From Alistipes sp. (GTDB lineage: Bacteria > Bacteroidota > Bacteroidia > Bacteroidales > Rikenellaceae), in the NCBI GenBank assembly GCA_029065825.1, contig JAIEHQ010000153.1:1-27693 (forward strand): a DNA stretch of 27,693 nt. The letters run 5' to 3'. Of this stretch, positions 14,626 to 21,586 are shown piece by piece. Position 1 is the first letter of the stretch; each line of letters opens with the position of its first letter. The position numbers and the translations under genes were made by a program. The notes under the pieces were generated by a model, which was not told where the DNA came from, did not search any database, and saw only the letters and a list, made by a program, of their open reading frames with translations.

Positions 14626-14944
14626 TTACTCATAGCGGGCGGCCTCGATTTCGTCGGCGTGTGCTTCCAGTCGCTTGGCTATGTCCCGAAAGGCTTCGGC
14701 TAATTCGTGGTATTCCTCCTCTTTGAATGCCACAGACTTATTCTGAACGGTACAGCCATTCAGACGCTGCGAAAACCAGCTGTGCGATTTCCCGAAATAC
14801 TGCTGAGCCAGTGCCGATTTGTTTATGATGTTTTCCAGCTCACTGAATGCCGTGAATGTTGCGTCTGACTTGTACTCGATGCACTTTTCACGTCGTTCTT
14901 CGTATTCCGTAATATGTAAGAATATTTCTTTTGCCTAAATACAT
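14626..14944 (-). pseudogene. DUF5053 family small protein, frameshifted remnant
   Basis: Minus-strand frame open from 14934 to TAA at 14626 (102 codons) without any ATG, GTG or TTG in a useful place. Its centre reads SALAQQYFGKSHSWFSQRLN, then VAFKEEEYHELAEAFRDIA. This is the DUF5053 pattern as I remember it: YFGKS..W..QRLNG followed by a helix with EE..L..A..DI. A minus-strand ATG at 14944 lies one base out of frame; removing one base in the next few codons would give a normal start (about 105 residues), whereas as written it meets a stop after 18 codons. Hence broken gene or sequence error. DUF5053 proteins are small, of unknown function, mainly in Bacteroidetes; the motif suggests a compact helical DNA-binding fold, which is inference. 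GC content is below that of the neighbours. Confidence 0.65.
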
Positions 14945-14953
14945 AATTTATGT
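14941..14953. repeat. Small perfect palindrome upstream of the DUF5053 frame
   Basis: ACATAATTTATGT: 6-base arms around a central T, in an AT-rich stretch overlapping the putative minus-strand start codon. It could be an operator for a dimeric repressor, possibly the DUF5053 product itself; that is only a suggestion. Confidence 0.4.
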
Positions 14954-14959
14954 AAATAT

Positions 14960-14982
14960 GCCCCCGACTTGCGGGGGCTTTT
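14960..14982. terminator. Intrinsic terminator between DUF3467 and the DUF5053 remnant
   Basis: 7-bp GC stem (GCCCCCG at 14960-14966, complement at 14972-14978), loop ACTTG, followed on the plus strand by TTTT. On the minus strand it follows the DUF3467 gene by about 35 bases with a weaker ATATTTA tail. The better T-tail faces plus, although no intact plus-strand gene now ends here. Confidence 0.7.
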
Positions 14983-15016
14983 GGTAATTACCGGTTAATG
15001 TACCCAGGCCCGTCCG

Positions 15017-15334
15017 TCACGCCTCCCCGATCTTCGGACCGCCGCCCAGCGGGAAGTCGCCCGGCAGGGGACGCTGCGAAGAGGGGATCTCGATCTTGCC
15101 CACGTTGCTTTCGTAGCGGGTAATGTTCTCCTGCAGCGAAAGCAGCAGCCGTTTGGCATGCTCGGGCGTGAGGATGATCCGGCTCTTGACCTTCGCCTTG
15201 GGCACTCCGGGCAGCACGGTCGCGAAATCGACGATGAACTCCGAGAGCGAATGGGCGATGATGGCCAGGTTGATGTAGTCGCCCTGAGCGACCTCCTCGC
15301 CCAGATCTATCTCTATCTTGCGATTTTCCTCCAT
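15017..15334 (-). CDS. DUF3467 family protein
   Basis: A 105-residue cytoplasmic protein with the full DUF3467 pattern: an N-terminal IEIDLGEEVAQGDYINLAII strand pair, HSLSEFIVDFATVLPGVPKA, then KVKSRIILTPEHAKRLLLSL and a final strand KIEIP. The family is widespread and small; I know of no experimentally assigned role. The C-terminal stretch (RPLPGDFPLGGGPKIGEA) is Gly/Pro-rich and probably disordered. The gene is monocistronic here, with an exact -7 element just upstream and a hairpin downstream. The start fits other members. Confidence 0.9.
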   Translation of the reverse strand: MEENRKIEIDLGEEVAQGDYINLAIIAHSLSEFIVDFATVLPGVPKAKVKSRIILTPEHAKRLLLSLQENITRYESNVGKIEIPSSQRPLPGDFPLGGGPKIGEA

Positions 15335-15359
15335 AAAACGTCGTTTTTGGGATTCGGGG

Positions 15360-15367
15360 CAAAGATA
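15360..15367 (-). promoter_or_regulatory. Probable -7 element of the DUF3467 gene promoter
   Basis: Minus strand TATCTTTG, an exact TAnnTTTG match, 25 bases before the ATG at 15334. The expected -33 position lies in AT-rich sequence but shows no clean TTTG. Confidence 0.55.
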
Positions 15368-15554
15368 GATTTTTCTTCGAAACGAAAGTGATTCGAAATA
15401 GGAAAGTTATGGAATACTTTTCAACAAAGGGCCGCAACCGGCACGCCGGGAGCGCCGTACCGCCCCTCTTTCGGGTGCCGCACCTCCGGAAAAACGGTCC
15501 GTTTTCCGCTTCCCGCCCCGCCCTGCGGCTCCCGTCCGGCAAAATACGGACAAA
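15368..15554. other. Divergent intergenic spacer without a gene
   Basis: Between the DUF3467 and LysE-type genes. The left 50 bases are AT-rich (promoter of DUF3467 on minus), the rest is GC-rich with no recognisable protein. An imperfect near-loopless inverted repeat around 15486-15508 (CGGAAAAACGG and CCGTTTTCCG) is the only structure seen and is not convincing. Confidence 0.4.
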
Positions 15555-15586
15555 CTTGTTTTTGCCCGCGCTTATTCGTATATTTG
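15555..15586 (+). promoter_or_regulatory. Promoter of the LysE-cmk unit
   Basis: CTTG (15555-15558; one mismatch to TTTG), 20 bases, TATATTTG (15579-15586), an exact -7 match. The leader to ATG 15691 would be about 100 bases. Confidence 0.65.
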
Positions 15587-15690
15587 CCCCTCGGAACCAA
15601 CTAACGCGCCGGCTCGAGCCGACGCAGGCCGGAGCCTCCGCCTGCGCCCCGCATCGTCCCCGCGCCGCAACTCCGAGAAAGTAGGGAAAC

Positions 15691-16368
15691 ATGTATCTGG
15701 GAATTATCGAAGTCCTCTTGCGCGGGTTTTGCGTGGGCGTGGCCGCCTCGATCACGGTAGGCCCCGTCGCCGTGCTGTGCATCCAGCGCACCCTGAGCAA
15801 AAACCGCCGCTCGGGCATCGTCTCGGGACTGGGCATCGCCTCGGCCGACACGCTGATGGCGCTGATCGCCTACTCCTGCTACTCGGTACTCCAGAGCCAG
15901 ATCGAGCAGTACAACCAGCTGCTGCGCGTGGTCGCAGGCATCTTCGTGGTCATCGTCGGAGTCTATATCTTCTTCCAGAACCCCGTGCCGCAGATCCGCC
16001 GCAACCGCGCCGGCAAGAGCAGCCTGGGACAGGATTTCGCCTCGATCTTCGGGCTGACGATCGCCAACTTCATCCTGGTCATCCCCTACATCCTGACCTT
16101 CTTCGCCGTCTTCAAGATCACGACCATCGAGTCGTTCGACGCAGCCGGCCTGGGACGGGGACTGGCGGTGCTCGCAGGATTCTTCGGCGGCGCGACCCTC
16201 TGGTGGACCTCGCTGGCGTTTGTGATCAACCTGTTCCGCCGCAAGTTCCGTCCGCGGCACATGCTCACGATCAACCACGTGGCCGGCATCGTCATCGGGG
16301 TGCTGGGCATCTACACGATTCTGTCCACATTTTTCAACATCATACCTCATGGAGTGCTCCAAGGCTAA
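15691..16368 (+). CDS. LysE/RhtB family amino acid exporter
   Basis: A 225-residue inner membrane protein of the LysE/RhtB superfamily, whose characterised members export basic or neutral amino acids. It has about six membrane helices. The N-terminal motif GVAASITVGPVAVLCIQRTL corresponds to the family's GxxxxxxPGP motif with an Ile-Thr-Val variant. It continues with SGIVSGLGIASADTLMALIA, VVAGIFVVIVGVYIFF, FGLTIANFILVIPYILTFFA and the C-terminal helices including VAGIVIGVLGIYTIL. Length is normal. Its last 20 bases overlap the start of cmk, so the two are translationally coupled. The substrate cannot be read from sequence; linkage to cmk probably reflects operon history rather than a shared pathway. 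Confidence 0.88.
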   Translation: MYLGIIEVLLRGFCVGVAASITVGPVAVLCIQRTLSKNRRSGIVSGLGIASADTLMALIAYSCYSVLQSQIEQYNQLLRVVAGIFVVIVGVYIFFQNPVPQIRRNRAGKSSLGQDFASIFGLTIANFILVIPYILTFFAVFKITTIESFDAAGLGRGLAVLAGFFGGATLWWTSLAFVINLFRRKFRPRHMLTINHVAGIVIGVLGIYTILSTFFNIIPHGVLQG

Positions 16369-17056
16369 AAAAATCGTCATCGCCATCGACGGATTCTCCT
16401 CGTGCGGCAAAAGCACCTTCGCCAAGGCCATAGCCGCACGGCTGGGCTACATCTTCATCGACACCGGCGCCATGTACCGCGCCGTCACGCTCTATGCGCT
16501 CGAACACGGCGCGATCGAGTCGGGAGTCGTCGATGAAGAGCGCGTCGCTGCCCTGCTCGACGACATATCGATCGCCTTCCGCTTCAACCCCGAGCGGGGC
16601 GCGAGCGACATCTATGTGAACGGCGAGCGGGTCGAGGGACGCATCCGCTCCATCGAGGTAAGCAACTGCGTGAGCCGCGTCAGTTCGATCCGCCAGGTGC
16701 GCGAGAAGCTGGTGGCCATGCAGCAGGCGATGGGACGCGACCGGGGCGTGGTCATGGACGGCCGCGACATCGGCACGGTGGTCTTCCCCGATGCCGAGCT
16801 GAAGATCTTCATGACGGCCGATCCCGCCGTGCGGGCACGCCGCCGCTACGACGAGCTGCGTGCCAAAGGCGAGGAGGTCTCGCTCGCCGAGATCGAGGAG
16901 AACGTCCGCTCCCGCGACCGGGCCGACATGACGCGCGCCATCTCGCCGCTGCGCCGGGCCGACGACGCGATCGAGCTGGACAACAGCCGCATGAGCGTCG
17001 AAGAGCAGATGGAGTGGTTCTGCCAGCGCTTCGAGCGGATAGCCGACACCCGCTGA
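16349..17056 (+). CDS. cmk: Cytidylate (CMP/dCMP) kinase
   Basis: A 235-residue cytoplasmic kinase that phosphorylates CMP and dCMP with ATP. The P-loop is GFSSCGKST (15-23), followed by IDTGAMYRAVTLYAL and a CMP-binding domain. VSNCVSRVSSIRQVREKLV, GVVMDGRDIGTVVFPDAELK and FMTADPAVRARRRYDEL follow as in the family, then ENVRSRDRADMTRAISPLRRADDAIELD near the C-terminus. The start overlaps the LysE-type gene by 20 bases; MECSKAKKIVIAIDGFSS is a normal N-terminus. The run from LysE through cmk to ispH is on one strand, with about 240 bases before ispH. Confidence 0.97.
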   Translation: MECSKAKKIVIAIDGFSSCGKSTFAKAIAARLGYIFIDTGAMYRAVTLYALEHGAIESGVVDEERVAALLDDISIAFRFNPERGASDIYVNGERVEGRIRSIEVSNCVSRVSSIRQVREKLVAMQQAMGRDRGVVMDGRDIGTVVFPDAELKIFMTADPAVRARRRYDELRAKGEEVSLAEIEENVRSRDRADMTRAISPLRRADDAIELDNSRMSVEEQMEWFCQRFERIADTR

Positions 17057-17298
17057 CACCCCTCCCGAACCGCCGGCAAAACGGACTTCGGGCGACAGCA
17101 GCCCACGCGGCGACAAACGAACCACCCCCCGGTAATGTCCATTCGCCCTTTGTGTTCCCACCCGACCGGGCAAGCCTCGAAACAGAGCGCAACCGTCGGA
17201 TAATACCTGCGAACTCAGGGAGCGGCCACAACCGAGCAACCACCAACAAACCATAGAGAATCCGCATCATGCCGATCCCAACGAACAACCGACCGACG

Positions 17299-18180
17299 AT
17301 GACCGTCGAGATAGATGCCGCCTCGGGCTTCTGCTTCGGGGTCGAACGAGCCATCTCCCGGGCCGAGGAGGCCCTGCGGGAGCATGCCGAGCTTTTCTCG
17401 CTGGGCGACATCGTTCACAACCGCATCGAGGTGCAGCGCCTCGAACAGCTCGGCATGCGCACGATCGCGCACGAGCAGATGCCCCGGCTGACACCCGGAG
17501 CGAGCCTGCTAATCCGGGCGCACGGAGAGCCGCCCGCGACCTATCGCCGGGCCGAGGAGCTGGGCCTGCGCATCATCGACGCGACCTGCCCCGTGGTGGC
17601 CAAACTGCAGGACCGCGTGGTGCGCGCCCACGAGCAGATGGCGCGCGCAGACGGGCAGGTGGTGCTGCTCGGCAAACGCAACCACGCCGAGGTGATCGGA
17701 CTGACCAACCAGGTGGCATCGCCCACGATCGTCATCGAACGGGAGGAGGAGCTGGAGAAGATAGACTTCTCGCGTCCGGTCTTCTTCCTCTCGCAGACCA
17801 CCCAGAGCATTACCCTCTTCCGCAAGCTGACCGAACGGATGCGGGAGCGCGCCGCCGCGCCGGAGCTGATCACGGCCCACGACACGATCTGCCGCCAGGT
17901 CGCCAACCGGGAGACGCACCTCGAAGCGTTCGCCCGCCGGTTCGACGCGATCGTCTTCGTCTGCGGCCGCAAGTCGAGCAACGGCAAGGTGCTCTTCGAG
18001 GTGTGCCGCGGGGCCAACCCGCGCAGCTACAACGTCGAGGAGGCGGCGGAGCTGCGAGCCGAGTGGTTCGATGAAGCCGCCTCCGTCGGCATCTGCGGAG
18101 CCACCTCGACCCCCAAATGGCTCATGCAGGAGGTCGCCGATGCCGTCGGCCGCCTCGACCGAACGACGCAGGCCGGGTAA
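17299..18180 (+). CDS. ispH: 4-hydroxy-3-methylbut-2-enyl diphosphate reductase
   Basis: A 293-residue iron-sulfur enzyme catalysing the last step of the MEP pathway (HMBPP to IPP and DMAPP). The three cluster cysteines are Cys12 (SGFCFGV), Cys97 (DATCPVV) and Cys198 (DTICRQV), at practically the E. coli numbers (12, 96, 197). Substrate-binding residues appear in GDIVHN (36-41), RAHGEPP (73-79), KRNHAEVIG (126-134) and SQTTQS (165-170). The closing GICGATSTPKWLM is a normal variant of the family motif. An ATG 30 bases upstream (17269) would add MPIPTNNRPT; the start at 17299 is preferred because it restores the family N-terminus and numbering. The cmk-ispH neighbourhood is common in Bacteroidetes. 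No obvious phylum-type promoter was found in the spacer before it. Confidence 0.96.
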   Translation: MTVEIDAASGFCFGVERAISRAEEALREHAELFSLGDIVHNRIEVQRLEQLGMRTIAHEQMPRLTPGASLLIRAHGEPPATYRRAEELGLRIIDATCPVVAKLQDRVVRAHEQMARADGQVVLLGKRNHAEVIGLTNQVASPTIVIEREEELEKIDFSRPVFFLSQTTQSITLFRKLTERMRERAAAPELITAHDTICRQVANRETHLEAFARRFDAIVFVCGRKSSNGKVLFEVCRGANPRSYNVEEAAELRAEWFDEAASVGICGATSTPKWLMQEVADAVGRLDRTTQAG

Positions 18181-18257
18181 CGCCCCGCCATCCGAAGGCC
18201 GCAGCCCCGAAAGGCCTCGTCCCGAATCTCAAAGAAAACCGTACAAACCGAAAAGTC

Positions 18258-18728
18258 ATGAAAAAATACCTGATCCGCTCCGTAAAATATTTCGTCGCCC
18301 TGTGCGTTCTCTATCTGTTCGTCATGGCGCTCATGTTCCTGACCGGAACCTCGATGCTGACTCCGGCCGAAACCTTCCGCGCACTCGTCCACTCGACGCG
18401 CGGCCAGGTAATGATCGCCGCCGTGGTCCTCCTCTCGGCCCTCTACCCCCGCTTCGGATTCATCTCCAGGCAGACGGTCGGACACCTGATGAGCGACCGC
18501 GAGCTGGTCGTCAGCGCCTTCGCCGCCGAAGGATTCCGCCCCGTACGGGAGTCGGAGTACGAAATCGTCTTCCGGGGCGACACGCTGCCGCGCCGCCTGT
18601 CGCTGCTCTTCGAGGACGAGATCCGGGTAACGCAGAACGGCGAGTGGATCGTGATCGAGGGCATACGGCGCGGTGTGGCGCGCGCATATTTCCGTCTGGA
18701 AAACTATCTGAACAGAAAAGAAAAGTAA
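18258..18728 (+). CDS. Small membrane protein of unknown function
   Basis: A 156-residue protein with two membrane helices near 10-29 (KYFVALCVLYLFVMALMFL) and 49-64 (QVMIAAVVLLSALYP). A soluble C-terminal half follows, rich in alternating beta residues (REYEIVFRG-like pattern at 97-107, RRLSLLFEDEIRVTQNGEWIVIEG near 112-135). The frame is open further upstream into ispH, but the Lys-rich start MKKYLIRSVKYF at 18258 is the natural one. I do not recognise a named domain. It lies 77 bases after ispH and only 2 bases before the S41 protease, so it is probably co-translated with the protease. The C-terminal half would face the cytoplasm if the N-terminus is inside. A function with the protease is suggested only by gene order. 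Confidence 0.8.
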   Translation: MKKYLIRSVKYFVALCVLYLFVMALMFLTGTSMLTPAETFRALVHSTRGQVMIAAVVLLSALYPRFGFISRQTVGHLMSDRELVVSAFAAEGFRPVRESEYEIVFRGDTLPRRLSLLFEDEIRVTQNGEWIVIEGIRRGVARAYFRLENYLNRKEK

Positions 18729-18730
18729 CA

Positions 18731-20404
18731 ATGAACCGACTCCGACACCTCCTGCGTCCGGCCGCGCCGATCGCGGCGGCAATCGTGATCTGCTGCTGCT
18801 TCTGGCACGGCAAGCCCGACGATTTCGGACTGGGCCGCAACACCGAGATAATGGTCAATATGCTGCGCGAGCTGTCGCTCCTCTACGTCGATCCGATCGA
18901 CCCCGACCGGCTGACGGAAGAGGCCGCTCTCGGCATGACCCGCATTCTGGACCCCTACACCGAATACCTGCCCGAAAAGGAGATGTCGCAGTTCGACATG
19001 ATGACCACCGGCAAATACGGAGGCATCGGCTCGCTCATCCGCAAGAAGGGCGACCACATTATCTTCGCACAACCCTACGAGGGCACCCCCTCCGACCGGG
19101 CGGGCATCCGCATCGGCGACAAGCTCCTGGCCATCGACGGACAGGATGCCGCAGGCTGGAGCACCGAACAGGTCAGCGGAGCGCTCCGGGGCACTCCCGA
19201 CACGCAGGTCGAAGTGGTCGTCGAGCGGCTCATCGGCGGTGCGCGCGACACGCTTCGCATCCGCCGCGAGCGGGTCGCGATCCCCAGTGTGCCCTACGCG
19301 GGCTTTTTGGCCGAAGGCATCGGCTACGTACAGCACGGCGACTTTACCGAAGGCTCGGCGGAGGAGGTCCGCAGCGCCATCGAACGGCTCCAGGCGCAGG
19401 ATTCGCTCCGGGGGCTGGTGCTCGACTACCGCAGCAACGGCGGCGGTCTGCTGCAGGAGGCAGTGAAGATCGTCTCGATGTTCGTCCCCAAAGGCACGGA
19501 GGTGGTCCGCACCAAAGGACGGTCGGAGGAGCGGATCTTCCGCACCGAGGAGGAACCCGTGCTGCCGGAGCTGCCGCTCGCGGTGCTGATCGACGGCAAC
19601 AGCGCCTCGGCCGCAGAGATCGTCGCCGGCGCACTCCAGGACCTCGACCGCGCGGTGCTGATCGGTCAGAAGAGCTTCGGCAAGGGACTCGTGCAGACCA
19701 CCCGGCCGCTGGGCTACAACACGCTGCTCAAGCTGACCACCGCCAAATACTACATTCCCTCGGGCCGCTGCATCCAGGCCATCGACTACTCCGCCCACAC
19801 GAAAGAGGGGACGGCGGAGAGACGGGCCGACTCGCTCGCCCGGGAATTCTCCACCCGCAGCGGCCGCACGGTGCGCGACGGCGGCGGCATCTCGCCCGAC
19901 ATCGCCACGGAGCCGGAGTACATCAGCCGCTTCGCCATGACGCTGCTGGCGCGGGGCTTCATCGAAGATTTCGTCGATGAATACATGCAGCAGCACCATG
20001 CCGAGACGATCGACAACCGCACCTTCGCGATCTCGGACGACGACTACGAAGCCTTCGTGCGCTTCATGCAGGACAAGGAGGTGCCCTACGAGTCGGAGAC
20101 GCGCCGCGTGCTGAAGATTCTCCGCAAAGCGACCGAAAGCGACCGCTACGACGAGCTGACCCGCCAGATCGAGACCATCGAGAACGCCCTGCAGGACGAC
20201 ACGCAGACCAACCTGCGCACCTACCGCGACGAGATCGCCGAGACGATCGAGAGCGACATCGTGCTGCGCCACGGCTACCGGCGCGGCGTGATCGAACGCA
20301 ACCTGGTCTCGGATCCCGAAGCGCTGCGCGCCGCCGAGCTGCTGCAACAGCCCGGAAGCTACCGGTCGATTCTCGCCGCAGAGGAGGCGGCCGCAGAGAA
20401 ATAG
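18731..20404 (+). CDS. S41 family C-terminal processing protease, second copy
   Basis: A 557-residue S41 protease with an N-terminal membrane anchor (PIAAAIVICCCFW). A PDZ domain lies near 85-180 (GKYGGIGSLI; EGTPSDRAGIRIGDKLLAIDGQ). The catalytic core has DYRSNGGGLLQEAV (232-245), SASAAEIVAGALQD with Ser293, and SFGKGLVQT with Lys318, 25 residues apart as in the family. Two later motifs, IPSGRCIQAID and DGGGISPDI, are typical of CtpA-like members. A long helical C-terminal region follows (about 410-557). The frame runs 220 codons further upstream through the preceding gene, but ATG 18731 is the real start given the anchor and the 2-base gap. It differs enough from the copy at 2359 (different tails and context) to be a separate subfamily rather than a recent duplicate. 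Confidence 0.93.
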   Translation: MNRLRHLLRPAAPIAAAIVICCCFWHGKPDDFGLGRNTEIMVNMLRELSLLYVDPIDPDRLTEEAALGMTRILDPYTEYLPEKEMSQFDMMTTGKYGGIGSLIRKKGDHIIFAQPYEGTPSDRAGIRIGDKLLAIDGQDAAGWSTEQVSGALRGTPDTQVEVVVERLIGGARDTLRIRRERVAIPSVPYAGFLAEGIGYVQHGDFTEGSAEEVRSAIERLQAQDSLRGLVLDYRSNGGGLLQEAVKIVSMFVPKGTEVVRTKGRSEERIFRTEEEPVLPELPLAVLIDGNSASAAEIVAGALQDLDRAVLIGQKSFGKGLVQTTRPLGYNTLLKLTTAKYYIPSGRCIQAIDYSAHTKEGTAERRADSLAREFSTRSGRTVRDGGGISPDIATEPEYISRFAMTLLARGFIEDFVDEYMQQHHAETIDNRTFAISDDDYEAFVRFMQDKEVPYESETRRVLKILRKATESDRYDELTRQIETIENALQDDTQTNLRTYRDEIAETIESDIVLRHGYRRGVIERNLVSDPEALRAAELLQQPGSYRSILAAEEAAAEK

Positions 20405-20410
20405 CCGCCC

Positions 20411-21586
20411 ATGCTGCAGCCGGGACGCATACTCTCCTTCCGCAAGAGGATCGTGGCCATCGTCGCCGGAACGACGCTGGTGCTCCTCTCGCTGCTCTTC
20501 ACCAACGACATGGCCCGGAGCCTGCGCGAGAAGGAGCAGCACGAGGTGGAGTTGTGGGTCCACGCGATGGAGCGTGTCATGCGCGACGTGATGAGCGACT
20601 CGGGCAACGACCCGTTCGTCGAGGATATTCTCAGCCAGCGCAACAACATCCCCTTCATCATCACCAACCAGAATCTGAAGGTGCTCCGCTCGCACCTCAT
20701 CCCCGAAGCCGTCATCAACCACCCCGACCGGCTGCGCGCGAAGATCAACCAGCTGGCGGGAGAGAACACCCCCATCACGATCCAGTATTTCTGGGGCGGC
20801 AGGAACAAGCACATCATCTTCTACGGCCGCTCGCGGCTGCTCAAGTCGCTCTACTGGTTCCCCTACATCCAGCTGAGCGTCATCGCGATCTTCATCCTGC
20901 TGGTCTTCATCGCCTTCCGATCGACCAAGCAGGACGAACAGAACCGCGTCTGGATCGGACTGGCCAAGGAGACGGCCCACCAGCTCGGCACGCCGACCTC
21001 CTCGCTGCTGGGATGGATCGAATACCTGCGCACGCAGCCGGTCGATCCCAACGCCGTCGAGGAGATGAACAAGGACCTGGGCCACCTGATGAAGATCGCC
21101 GACCGCTTCTCGAAAATCGGCTCCGAAACGCCGCTCACGCCCGAGAACATCAACGAGACGGTCAGCAGCTCGGTCATGTATTTCCGCACGCGGGCTCCGC
21201 GCAACGTGGCGATCGACTACAACGGCCTGGCCATCGCCCCCGTGAAGGCCTGCATCAATACGGCGCTCTTCGAATGGGTGGTCGAAAACCTGATCAAGAA
21301 CTCGCTCGACGCACTGCAGGGACACGGCCGCATCGAGGTCGAAATCGGCTCCGACGACCGCTGCGTGACCATCGACATCAAGGACAACGGCAAGGGAATC
21401 CCCAAAAGCAACTGGAAGCGGATCTTCGAGCCGGGATTCACCACCAAAACCCGGGGATGGGGACTCGGTCTCTCCCTCTCGCGGCGCGTGATCGAGGAGT
21501 ACCACCAGGGCAAGATCGGCGTGGTCTGGTCCGAACCCGGCAAAGGAACCGACATCCGCATCACCCTAAAACGTTTCTTCGAATGA
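20411..21586 (+). CDS. Membrane sensor histidine kinase without adjacent response regulator
   Basis: A 391-residue kinase. Membrane helix 1 is at about 12-31 and helix 2 at about 150-169, enclosing a periplasmic sensor part of about 118 residues with no recognised domain (RDVMSDSGNDPFVEDIL; TIQYFWGGRNKHIIFYGRSR). The phosphoacceptor region is LAKETAHQLGTPTSSLLGW with His190 in the HxLGTP motif. The ATPase domain shows the N box ENLIKNSLDAL (292-302), G1 DNGKGIP (325-331), F box RIFEPGFTT and G2 RGWGLGLSLSRRV. All residues needed for activity are present. It starts 6 bases after the S41 gene and overlaps the DUF4271 gene by 4 bases (ATGA). No response regulator is in this operon, so its partner is elsewhere. 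Confidence 0.92.
   Translation: MLQPGRILSFRKRIVAIVAGTTLVLLSLLFTNDMARSLREKEQHEVELWVHAMERVMRDVMSDSGNDPFVEDILSQRNNIPFIITNQNLKVLRSHLIPEAVINHPDRLRAKINQLAGENTPITIQYFWGGRNKHIIFYGRSRLLKSLYWFPYIQLSVIAIFILLVFIAFRSTKQDEQNRVWIGLAKETAHQLGTPTSSLLGWIEYLRTQPVDPNAVEEMNKDLGHLMKIADRFSKIGSETPLTPENINETVSSSVMYFRTRAPRNVAIDYNGLAIAPVKACINTALFEWVVENLIKNSLDALQGHGRIEVEIGSDDRCVTIDIKDNGKGIPKSNWKRIFEPGFTTKTRGWGLGLSLSRRVIEEYHQGKIGVVWSEPGKGTDIRITLKRFFE

Noticed and set aside
14520..14726. Plus-strand open frame of 68 codons in the low-GC segment
   Set aside because: It crosses an inverted repeat and the DUF5053 frame on the other strand; composition is Arg/Pro-rich and shadow-like.
15486..15508. Inverted repeat CGGAAAAACGG / CCGTTTTCCG
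   Set aside because: Arms are one base apart with a bulge, so a stable hairpin is doubtful; no gene ends here.
18704..21505. Minus-strand open frame of 933 codons opposite the S41 protease and kinase genes
   Set aside because: It is a mirror of GC-rich codon use on the plus strand. The plus-strand proteins have full catalytic motifs, while the minus frame is Asp/Val/Arg-rich with no recognisable domain or signal.
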